DNA from: Pelodera strongyloides
Taxonomy: Eukaryota; Nematoda; Chromadorea; Rhabditida; Rhabditidae
Length of the DNA: 64,000 nucleotides
Direction of reading: 5' to 3'
NCBI GenBank assembly: GCA_036852015.1
Contig: JAANDG010000197.1
Location: 62,001-126,000, forward strand
Below the pieces are notes generated by a model. That model had not been told where the DNA came from and did no database searches. It saw only the letters and a program-made list of their open reading frames with translations. Positions within the stretch are counted from its first letter, which is position 1. Every line of letters starts with the position of its first letter. Positions 11,801 to 20,914 of the stretch are shown one piece after another. Made by a program: the position numbers and the translations under genes.

Positions 11801-12989
11801 ATACTTTACACCAATTTTTAATGGAGAGAGGGAAGTGAGAATGCAGTTGTTTTATTGCGCGTCGCCCACTAACTCATACTGTAAGCAATGAATTATCCGT
11901 GCACCTGTATATGCATACATCATAACACATCAACGTGATTTGTCCGAAAATCCGCGAAACATTTTCGGATTTAAAAGATTTGATATCACTAAAATAGTGA
12001 GTTTATCTTTATGATTATGGGAAGCATGTCTGTACTTGCTATAATAAACATTTAAAAACGGCACTAAAGTAGAGAGTTTACATTTCCTTGAAGGAACGCA
12101 GTCACTTCAAATTCTTCAACGCCCAATATAGCGTACTGGCCAATCAGCGCGAATGTGGCGTGACAACTGCGATAGATTGATGGGTATGACTGGCTATTGT
12201 GAATGGCTGAATTCTGTGTGTATATTGCGCCAGAAAATTGGAAAAATTGCATCCTAATATATTAGAGAGGGAGGACCGGATGGAGTCATCAAAAATAGGG
12301 TTTACCTGAAATGGGCCTGACCCTTTAACGTGACTTACAAAAAGACGGTGGGCGCGAAATAGAAAGCAAATATTGTGAGGTGTATGGATTCGCCAAGCGC
12401 TTGGCTCATGGTTAGCCGTCCGAAGGCATTTTGTAGAGATGAAACCCTTTTGATAAGCCCCACCACCAGGTAGTTGCACGTCATTCCGAATAGAGAAACC
12501 TGAATGTTCCTTGAAAAGATTTCAACATATTTATCCAGATTTTGTGTGTATGTTTGGATGGTGTGCGTGCGTTACGCTCTAGAGTAAAGCTTTGATCAGT
12601 AGTTCAAGTTCACATACACTAAGCCATCCGAATCCAGAGAGCTGTATATTATTGAAAAGGAAAACAATTATACTCCTTGATGTAGAGAAAGTTTCTTATG
12701 AATCTAACCAATCAAAAGGTAGAGTAATAATAGAAAAAGTGTTCAGTCAGAGTGTGTGTCTCATAACAAAATACCATCATACAAATGGTAGGACACAAAA
12801 TGCAAAATATCTCAGTTTCCCATCCGGAAGCTTCGTAAGACTATCTGCTTGAAGTTGTTTACTTTTCTAAAGCAGAAATACCAAGAAAGCAAAACAAGAA
12901 CTAACTGCGAATACAACGAGCCCAGCTAAATGATGTGAGCGAAACGTATAGATTATTCCATCATCTGATGTTGTAGTTGAGCAGTCCAT
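8879..12989 (-). CDS. Srx-class 7TM chemoreceptor (gene B), incomplete or decaying
   Basis: Exon 1 (12989-12906) starts with ATG and encodes MDCSTTTSDD and the start of helix 1 (HHLAGLVVFA). Exon 2 (12499-12339) continues in frame with VSLFGMTCNYLVVG, NAFGRLTMSQA and FAPTVFL and ends at GTAAGT. A later exon (11111-10966) carries HLIISTNRLTAIYFP, the Srx helix-3 motif, plus helix 4. A possible third-loop exon ends at 8879 with RRHDEINFVRQ before GTGGGT. The helix 2-3 piece probably lies near 11400-11480 (FMWIFMGCILFYK), but I see no GT donor after it before a TAA. Exons for helices 6-7 were not found. Nematode Srx proteins are chemosensory GPCRs. A MITE lies in one intron, a foldback in another, and a LINE beyond the last recognisable exon. 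I suspect a pseudogene, but the first two exons are clean. Confidence 0.6.
9896..10746. mobile_element. large foldback element with about 320 bp arms
   Basis: Left arm 9896-10218 and right arm 10429-10746 are inverted copies, separated by about 210 bp of less repetitive DNA. Each arm itself contains two direct copies of a motif resembling GATGATGCTG followed by AAAAGTGGTTCA. No transposase is encoded. It sits inside an intron of receptor gene B. Confidence 0.8.
11159..11352. mobile_element. MITE family 1 copy
   Basis: Full-length copy bounded by TTAA with complementary ends. It lies between the presumed helix 2-3 and helix 3-4 exons of receptor gene B. Confidence 0.8.
12110..12329. mobile_element. 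family 2 element, one-sided remnant
   Basis: The right end reads GGGCCTGACCCTTTAA, as in 14898-15315, and the interior shares GCGATAGATTGATGGG-like sequence with it. The matching left end is missing. It lies just downstream of exon 2 of receptor gene B. Confidence 0.6.
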
Positions 12990-13014
12990 TATCGGTTGAC
13001 GTTCTGAACACTTA

Positions 13015-13170
13015 TATGGGAAAACCAAAACCCCCGATATGGCCCCGATCAAGTTCCTCAAAAAATCGGGCCGTGATCGGCGCCATATCGTGGGTTTCTG
13101 CAAAAAATCGGCGTCATATCGGGGTTTTTCGAAAAATAATCGGGGCCATATCGGGATTTCTACTTTCCTG
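13015..13170. repeat. GATCGGG-word palindromic cluster
   Basis: Flanked by TGGGAAAACC and TTTCC. It contains five reiterations, in both orientations, of a word like ATATGGCCCCGATC separated by CAAAAAATCGG. It belongs to a family seen also at 14620, 23578, 39454 and 41934 in which the central letters differ between loci. Confidence 0.7.
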
Positions 13171-13403
13171 TGTTTCACTAATTCCTGTGTAAGAGTAACA
13201 AGTGAACATTTGATATTCGCCACGAGAAGATTTACAAATTATGATCTACTGTTGACAAGCTTTCGTAGGATCATAAACAACAGTTCTCGTGCACAGTTCT
13301 TGTTTTCTTTTTCTCGTTTTCCAGCCAGAGATATTGATGGAACATTTTCTTCGCTAGTCTGTTTCAAAAACAAAACCTTAGGACAGGCCCTCTTCGGGTA
13401 ACC

Positions 13404-13740
13404 CTTATTTATGACGACTCCATCTGATTCTCCGCGTCAAATATAGTATTGTGCTATATTGCGCGTGGCAGTTACGTAATTGGCCAATGAGCGCGAATGG
13501 GCGTGAAAATTTTTCTCGCTTTCCAGCCAATGAGATAGCTTCCTGGGTATGGCTGGCTATGGTAAGTTATACGTGGTAATGCACTTGTCCAGCATACGGT
13601 TCACAAACCATGTACTATACCGTGAATGTGAATGGTGCGTGTGAAAATAGGAAAAATATTGCATCCTACTATACTTATAGCAGAGAACCAGATGGAGTGG
13701 TCAAAAATAGTGGTTAGCTGAACTGGGCCTCACCCTTTAA
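13404..13740. mobile_element. family 2 element, degraded copy
   Basis: Shares CGACTCCATCTGATTCTCC and TGAACTGGGCCTCACCC with the complete copy at 14898-15315, but the arms have diverged and the left TTAA end is not recognisable. Confidence 0.6.
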
Positions 13741-13772
13741 TTATGCGGCTTGATCAGCCACGGGGTATGCCG

Positions 13773-13954
13773 TTAAAGCGAAATACCGGCCGGTTTTTGA
13801 AGCGCATCGTGGACGACTGAATTTCTACGTAGTAATGCTAATTTGCTACAATATAGCTCGATTTCTTATTCTAATTTATTTTCATTTGCATAAGCTGCAT
13901 AAGAATGCTGGTCAACACGATATGTTTCAAAAACCGGCTGGTATTCCGCTTTAA
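13773..13954. mobile_element. MITE family 1 copy
   Basis: TTAA-bounded palindrome with ends TTAAAGCGAAATACCGG and GTATTCCGCTTTAA. Non-coding. Confidence 0.8.
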
Positions 13955-14619
13955 ACAACGCGACAGTCCCCTGCACCTGCTGCACATTTTTAGACCTTAG
14001 GCAATTGCTCATTCTAGCCCACCAACCTGAAAATGGAATGTGTATGGGTAACCGCTTGATACTTTGGTTTTTACAAATTAATGCGAATCCGAATCTTTGG
14101 CCTAAGTGAACTTTAAAATATCGTTGTCACAAGTTTACCGCACAATGTATAATCTTAAAATTATCTTGGATTACTGGGAAACTTTATATTTCAACATTAG
14201 CATTATAGGATAATAGGCTCAATTAGTTACAAAAGGATAAAAAAAGGCCGTGGCCTATGAATATTATGAGTAAGCAAATTGGCATTGAATGTGCTGTGCT
14301 CTGATTTGAATCTTGAACAACTTGGAAAGAAGAGATACATTTGTACCTCTTCTGTTTGCAGTTTTCAGCGTGATCAGCTTTTTGGTTGGTCACTATAAGA
14401 GATCAAAGTGTGGCCTCCTTTCTAAGAATATATGAGGTCCCGCGACCAAGACTCACTAAAAATTAATAAAACTAAAATGTAGTATCTCAGCAATGTGTGA
14501 AGTTTGAGCCCATAAAAATTTCGTCTACAAGGGTATTCGTTAATACATATTTGTTAAGTGTATATGTATGGTTGAAACACATTTAATGGTGCGAGAAAGT
14601 AGGGATAGTATACGATTAC

Positions 14620-14712
14620 ATGGGAAACCAAAAATCCCGATTTCGCCCCGATAAAGTCCCTCAAAAAATCGTTCCTTGATCGGGGCGAAATTGGGGTTTT
14701 TTCTACTCCTCA
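14620..14712. repeat. GATCGGG-word palindrome
   Basis: Begins TGGGAAACCAAAAATCCCG. The word here is ATTTCGCCCCGAT and it returns inverted as ATCGGGGCGAAAT around TCCCTCAAAAAATCG. It is the compact, two-word form of the family. Confidence 0.7.
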
Positions 14713-14897
14713 TGTGGCACGGCCGCACGGCCAGTGTTGTTTGTGTGTAATAATGTTTCGCCAAATTGTGATATGATATTAACTAGGTTTGCTAAACTAC
14801 TTCAGTCGATGGCGACGCTTCTGATTGGCTACAGTACTTTATTTTTATTGTGAAAATGGCGCGGCGCGATTTAAGTGAATACGTTATTTAGAGCTCG

Positions 14898-15315
14898 TTA
14901 AAGGGTCAGGCCCATTTCAAGTGACCCCTATTTTTAATGATTCCATCTGATTCTGCATGTCAAATATAGTAGGATGCAATATTTTTCTAATTTTCAAGCG
15001 CAAAATTCACACACTATTCAGCAATTTACCATGGGCAGCCATACCCAACTATCTATCGCAATTGGCACGCCCATTCGCGCTGATTGGCCAATATCGCAAT
15101 TGCCACGCCCAATAGAGCATATTGCCCAATTAGCGCGAAGGGGCGCGACAACTGCGATAGATAGTTGGGTATGACTGGCAATGGTAAATTGCTGAATAAT
15201 ATGTGAATTTTACGCCTGAAAATTAGAAAAATATCGTATCGTACTATATTTAACATGGAGAATCAGATAAAATCATCAAAAATGGGGGTCATTTGAAATG
15301 AGCCTGACCCTTTAA
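14898..15315. mobile_element. complete family 2 foldback element
   Basis: Bounded by TTAA, with the left end TTAAAGGGTCAGGCCCA and the right end its complement. Arms of about 190 bp match closely, including the stretch around ACTATCTATCGCAATTG. Remnants lie at 12110 and 13404. Confidence 0.8.
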
Positions 15316-15389
15316 ATGGCCATTTCTCACAGATTTTTTTCTGAGCAAAAGGCCATTTCTGAGCATTTCTGAGCAAGCATTTTTCATTT

Positions 15390-15573
15390 CTGAGCAAAAA
15401 CCCAGTTTTTGAAAAGTATGATGGAAAAACGGCATTCCTATGTATTTACGCTACATTATGCTGCATCAACTCGAATTGAGCTCGATTTTTTATGATAATC
15501 ATACCCATGTGCATGTGATGCATGTAAATGCAGTCATCCAAAATCCGTTACAAAAACCGGCTGGCTTTAATGT
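15390..15573. mobile_element. degraded MITE family 1 copy
   Basis: Retains internal family words (CGGCATTCCTATGTATTTA, AGCTCGATTTTTTATG) and a right-hand ACAAAAACCGGCTGG, but the terminal TTTCGC and TTAA parts are gone. Confidence 0.55.
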
Positions 15574-16215
15574 TGACCCTTTTTTGACGTCTTTGCTGGT
15601 AAAAAAAGGAATCTACACTCAGCACTTGCGCGCTATCATTTGAGTAAAAAACAAAGAAGCAATACAAGTAGTAGTAGCAGGCGAAGTATCCAGCGATGTG
15701 TAGTTACTATTCCCGACGATTATTTATCGTCAATATAGTACAAGATACAACCACATTTAGATTTCCAGTAATGCGTGCACGTCGCAGACAATATGCACTC
15801 AAAGTGTAGAATACATTTTACGCGGAAAATTAAGCACTGGGCTTCCAACTTCCACTCTACTTTGTACCTCTGCGAAAAAAAAAACTTATATGCGTTCAAC
15901 ACTGTAGTGAATCATATCTGTGAACAAAGGAGCAGCCCAAGTGAAACGTCGAACATTCTGATGCATGAAAAACATGAATTGTACTTGTGCATTTTAGCGA
16001 AACACTGTGTTTTCATTTTGCGCTCAGTGTTGTACTTACTAATTGTCCGATGCACTAGAAAAACACTGTAATGCAAGTATAAATATAATAGGGTCAAACC
16101 GCAATAACAAGAAGAACGGTAAACACAAACACAATCTCACAATCTACGACTACGATTCGCCACAATTAATAGCCAGTGCAGAATACATTTTATTTCTAAA
16201 ATGACGTATTTCTGG

Positions 16216-16282
16216 TAAGAGAGAGGAGAGAGAGAGGAGAGAGAGGAGAGAGAGAGGAGAGAGAGGAGAGAGAGGTAGAGAT

Positions 16283-16323
<41 letters not shown>

Positions 16324-16412
16324 GGGAGAGAGAGAGATAGAGATAGAGAGATAGTAGCAGAGAAAGATATAGTGGCAGAGAGAGATATAGTGGCAGAGAG
16401 AGAGAGAGATCT
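16216..16412. repeat. (GA)n-rich microsatellite
   Basis: About 200 bp of GAGAGA with interspersed AGAGGA and AGATATAGTGGC units. Apparent ORFs across it on the minus strand are Ser/Leu low-complexity artefacts. Confidence 0.9.
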
Positions 16413-16430
16413 TGTTCAGTTGGGACTTTG

Positions 16431-16593
16431 CTAAAGCGAAATAGTGGCCCTTTTTGAAATGCATCTGAAGTGCCTGCATTCCTATGTTCGAGTTGGACTC
16501 GATTTTTACGCTAATAATGCTCATTTGCATTAAAGGCATGGTAATGTGGTTATTTGACGTACGTTTCAAGAACCGGCCGTTATTTCACTTTAA
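16431..16593. mobile_element. MITE family 1 copy
   Basis: Starts CTAAAGCGAAATAGTGG and ends TTATTTCACTTTAA. The left target has changed from TTAA to CTAA. Confidence 0.75.
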
Positions 16594-16764
16594 TTCGTCA
16601 GCTTTAGTAATCAGCAATAAAAAAGTTGAATCAAGATATGCAGGAAAAACTTGGTGACATGCAGGAAATTTTATTTTTGATGGTGCAACTACATACGGTA
16701 TCACGATGAAGAACATTAGTGAGCTATGAATTTAAAAAAAGTTTCGTATGCGCTAATTGTACAA

Positions 16765-16938
16765 TTCTACTTTCAAGCGGTTTTTGAAACGGGTGTGGAT
16801 AACTACACTCCCATGTATCATATGCAAATGAGTATGAATTAGAAAAGAAACCGAGCTCAATTCGAGCTCCATAAATACATAGGAAGGCAGTTCAATGCAG
16901 TTGCCCATCATATGTTTCAAAAACCTGCCGTCATAATA
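16765..16938. mobile_element. degraded MITE family 1 copy
   Basis: The inner half of both ends is visible (CGGTTTTTGAAACGGG and TGTTTCAAAAACCTGCCG), and CTCAATTCGAGCTC is in the middle. The outermost bases are lost. It lies 3' of the small membrane-protein gene at 17077. Confidence 0.6.
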
Positions 16939-17076
16939 ACATCCCAATTTCTCAACAGGGATTGGTGTCAGTTCAAACGACCGGGCCAGACAGTTGTGAT
17001 CGGAATAGAATGGTAAAAAGTCACCGCATTCTACGGAAATACATTCGCAATCAATAAACATTCTACCGAGTAATAT

Positions 17077-17472
17077 TTATTGAATCAACTTGGCAATAAA
17101 TTCACTGAACATTAAAACGTAGAGGACGGAGGAAAATGTCAGAACCCAGACCGTTAGCATTGTGACAGGTACCCAGAGTTGATTCTCGGTCATGAAGTCA
17201 CAACATCCACACAAAAGCCTTCTGAAAGGGATGTTTCACTAACTAAAAAAAAACATTTCTTCAGATAATGAAGGCTCATACGAATTTGTTCAAGATGATT
17301 AAGGTTTTCTAAAGTAACCGCTATTCAATGCTGCCTTCTAAATACAAAAAAAAAAGTGTTTGTGATTGACCTACCTGCATCGTGTTCTGGTCGGCCTTCT
17401 ATCATGAACAGGCAACCTCAGGTCCCAATTATCAATGTTAATTAATGGTACATTTGCATCGACGGCATTCAT
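17077..17472 (-). CDS. probable 80-residue single-pass membrane protein, two exons
   Basis: Exon 1 (17472-17375) begins with ATG and ends at GTAGGT. Exon 2 (17221-17077) follows TTTCAG, keeps the frame and ends in TAA. The stop overlaps an AATAAA signal. The product starts MNAVDANVPLINIDNWDLR. It then has an Arg/Cys-rich segment (residues 25-40, RRPTRTRCRRLLCGCC) and one strongly hydrophobic helix (residues 49-71, beginning WVPVTMLTVWVL), and ends with EFIAKLIQ. Basic residues before the helix suggest the N-terminus faces the cytosol. The Cys cluster next to the membrane is a possible palmitoylation site. I do not recognise a family. Frame, phase, splice signals and poly(A) signal agree, but a chance ORF cannot be excluded for so short a gene. 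Confidence 0.5.
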
Positions 17473-18768
17473 TTCTTGTTGTTGTAAATTAACATAACGA
17501 GAAAGAATGGTCGCAAAATTTGCATATTATGTTTTGATAGTGATTTGCGTATGAAAAGATGCATGCGAGAAGCAGAAAAATAATACTGTAATGTGTTTCG
17601 TAATTTGCATTACGGCGTACCTCGTAATATGTTGCGCACGCACAGATTCTTTCGTTCCGCCCCCTGTTTTTTTCTCTGTTCTATCCTTTTTTTTTTCCCC
17701 GCGTCTCATTCCCGCCAAAAAAATTCGAATTTATGTCATCGAAAAAAAATGATTATTCTAATTTATTAAATCAATCAATATACTGGGGTTTTGTTTCTAG
17801 ACGTTTATGTGTGCTCCTGTCCTGCCGTACCCGTATACTTCATACCGTCACGTTTTACTCTGGATCTGTTGAAAAGAATACAAGATTTGTTTCTTGTTTT
17901 CCACGAAGCATAGATGGATTTAATACTCCATATAGTACCCAGATTCAAACGTAGCATGTTTTTCTTTGTTCACATTTGCATCGTATTGTATTATACGTTT
18001 AGCTATAAGACTGTGTTTTGTCACTTAAAATCGCTTTGCGCCTTTGAATACTAGTTATTTTCGATCGATATGCTACGGCGACATAGCTAATGTAAGCATC
18101 CACGCTTCCGCTTTTCGAGTTTTCTCGTTTCCGCAGCATTCTACGTTTATTGCTACTGCACCGTACGAGTATGGAATTATGTTTTCTTTGGACTAGGAGA
18201 CAGGTTGAAATGTGAAATCTGTGTGCCTTTGAAACTAGCCGCATCTCTTCCTCCACGTCAAACGCCAATATTCATTCTTGCTTTGTATCTGATAACCGTT
18301 TTTTTGAAACCGAGATTATGTTTATTGGGATTGTCGCATGTCCTGTTGTTATGCCCTCAGTATTTATATTCTTATTATCTTTTCAGTGAAACTTCGTTCG
18401 AGAGTGATGATAATGAGGCTGTCGATTGTCGTGTCTACCATGGAGGGCCGGGCCGAGGCGTGCGGCAGTATTGTGTCGGTGTCGAAGCAAATCAAGGACA
18501 TGGATATGGATTGAAGCAACGTGGATGGAAGGACCACCGGATATCGTGTTCCTGAAAAGAGTTAAGCTTTTTTTATGATCGGCGCATTGCTGTTTTTGTG
18601 GTGTTTAGAAGGAATAAGACTGGTGATATTGCAGAACGGGGAGTGGTATAAAAATTTATAGCGGTACTTTTACTGAACGGTTTGGCCATTATCATAGACC
18701 TATTTTTGAGTCAAAATTAACCTACGAACACGTAAATTGTGCTTTATTTTTAAAAAGCTAAATTGTTT
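17473..18768. other. stretch without an assigned gene
   Basis: A plausible terminal exon occurs on the plus strand after TTTTCAG at 18386 (frame containing STMEGRAEACGSIVSVSK, 41 codons to a TGA at about 18514), but no upstream partner was found. Otherwise AT-rich with no supported feature. Confidence 0.25.
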
Positions 18769-18998
18769 ATAGAGTATTTATGTTACACTTTCGCGCGAAT
18801 TCGCCGCGAAAGTACCATCCAAGTTGACTTTTCCATTTTCCGCAGTTTTACATTAGGTGTATGCAAAACACGCCGCAGGTGTATGTAAATTTCTTACTGT
18901 ATGTAAAATTCGAGTAGTTTCCCACTATAGAAACTGCGATAACATGGATGATACTTTCGCATGCGAAAGTGCGCGAAAACTTAACATAAATACTCTAT
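18769..18998. mobile_element. foldback element, about 230 bp
   Basis: Ends ATAGAGTATTTATGTT and AACATAAATACTCTAT face each other. Inside them are GC-rich palindromic steps such as CTTTCGCGCG and TTTCGCATGCGAAAG. A lone end of this family (GTATTTATGTTACG) recurs near 22069. Confidence 0.7.
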
Positions 18999-19000
18999 GA

Positions 19001-19265
19001 GGGCGCGTTCGGGATTGATTTTCCGAAAGGAAACTCCGCCAAATCCTCGTTCGGGATGGACATTTTGGGAACGTTCTAATGCTTGGAGAAAACAAAAAAT
19101 ACAGTGTGAATTAGCATGGGAAATTTGAAAAATATGCGCGGGAAACGTTTTTCGCATGCTAATTCATACTGTATTTTTTGTTTTCTCCAAGCATTGGAAC
19201 GTTTCCAAAAAGTCCATCCCGAACGAGGATTTGGCCGAGTTTCCTTTCGGAAAATCAAGCAGACA
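19001..19265. mobile_element. foldback element family 3 (GGGCGCGTTCGGG ends)
   Basis: The left end is GGGCGCGTTCGGGATTGATT. The long inverted arms include GCTTGGAGAAAACAAAAAAT and its complement. The right end has lost the last bases of the repeat. It abuts the foldback element to its left directly. A complete relative is at 48908-49183. Confidence 0.8.
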
Positions 19266-20207
19266 CCTAATTCGCGCATGAACATGATTTATGTCCATTT
19301 TATACATGTTTCGCAATTCCTGTGAAAATTTCTGGAAAAAATCTGAAGTATGTGATAATGACATATCCCATCTGTTCGAATTTACGTATTCAGTCGCCTA
19401 CTTAAATCCGTGTCTGGTATGGAAACTAGTTTCGCATTTTGAGTGTCTGCATATTCGCTTTAACAGTTTGTAAGCTGTTGTATTTGTAACCAAAATTGCT
19501 TCTGTATCTGCTTGGCTGTAGGTTACGCCACGCCGAGATACTTGTTTAGCTAAATTTCGTGGCTCATGTAGTAAGTAAAAACCAAGAATGAAAATTGTGT
19601 TTCCATACTCTCCGTTCTGCAATCCAGTAATGTATTTCCTCTATTTTATCTATGTTTATGCACACCCTGCTTTTGAGTAAAGCACCCCCGTTTTTCAAGA
19701 AGCCAAATTCCTGTTTCTAACTTCCCAGTATTGCTTGAGTCATGAGTGTCTCTGGTATAGCGAAGAAAATATTTGGGCTGAGGGGTTTGGTTTATGGTGT
19801 AATGGTCTGTCGTCTGAAGTGTATTCTCATGTTTTCTGAAAAAGGGTGAGGGTGAGATGGTTCATAACCCATTGTAGGTAAAATCCAACACTGCTGTTGC
19901 TTTGACACAAGTGATGATTGTGTTCGTTCAACGGGGCAAACCGGGAAAGAGTGAATGAATGAATGTTAGCTAGAAGAAGGGTTATAAGGGAGGTTTGGAC
20001 TGTTTGAATGGTTATTGTCTATTGTGTGCAGATGTGTGGATGTAAGTATGTAAGTTATGTGAGAGAGTTGTGGCATGAGCGGTAATGTTAGTTATTTATA
20101 GGAATTAAGCTAAGGTTAGGTAATAAGGTAATTAGCGTTCGTTTCATGGTTGCCTACGCCGTGGGTGCCATGTAATTAGGAGCGTTTCTCGCTTTGTGTA
20201 CGGAAGA
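19266..20207. other. stretch without an assigned gene
   Basis: AT-rich, with only short ORFs and no exon-like pattern that I trust on either strand. Confidence 0.4.
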
Positions 20208-20914
20208 CATAAAGCGGGTGGTTGTGTAATTCAACCGCAAGAGGGGCATCGTTGACGGTGTACATGGTTCCGTGGGCCTGCATGTTGAAGCAACGAGTCG
20301 CCGGAACCCGATTCCCTGGTGACAGTTGTGGAGCGGAACTCGAGTTTCGCTCTGTCATGTTCAATACAGGTATCATGGGACCCAATGACCAGCAGTTACT
20401 TTCCTCTGCACTTGTAGACGACTACCTCTGAATCTTTCGGAAGTCCCACCCTTGAAACCCCGCAACTCCCAGCTGTCCACGCCGCCACCACAGATAGTAA
20501 ATGCCGGAGGGAGGCGACTAGTTGGTGGGCGGCACATCGGTCTGTCCCGCTTTACACTAGGTACTGGGTGTGCGTGGCTGTAGAAACCCACCGGTGCTTG
20601 TGCGATCAGTGCATTCACTGGACCAGTCCCAGCCGAGACGCTGCCTTTTTCAGCTGGTAGTAGCGGAAATATTACTCTAGACCGAAAGTATTCTTAGGCT
20701 CCTCGAACGTGCCATGGGGGGAGTGAACTGTTGGGATTTGGGTTTCTCATGTCTACCAGTATTGATCTGACAAGCGAAATTCGAGTTCCGTTCCATAGCT
20801 GCCACCCGGGAATTGGGTTCCGGCCCTCGTTGCTTTAACGTGTAGGTCTACGGGATCGTGTACATCGTCAACGGTGTCACTCTTGTGGTTGAATTACACT
20901 TCTACCCACTTTAT
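20208..20914. mobile_element. foldback element with diverged arms of about 170 bp
   Basis: The left arm (20208-20375) contains GTAATTCAACCGCAAGAG and GGAACTCGAGTTTCGC. The right arm (20742-20914) contains their diverged complements, including CGAAATTCGAGTTCCG. The 370 bp centre is unusually GC-rich and non-coding. The arms differ at many positions, so it is old. Confidence 0.65.

Noticed and set aside
16150..16569. 139-codon minus-strand ORF with Ser/Leu repeats
   Set aside because: It is the translation of the (GA)n microsatellite plus a MITE.
16753..17061. 102-codon minus-strand ORF beginning MFIDCECISVECG
   Set aside because: Its second half translates a degraded MITE, and its first half lies just downstream of the poly(A) signal of the 17077 gene. 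I treat it as coincidental.
18386..18560. Possible plus-strand terminal exon with frame STMEGRAEACGSIVSVSK
   Set aside because: It has a good acceptor, but no upstream exon or homology. Kept only as a note in the stretch description.
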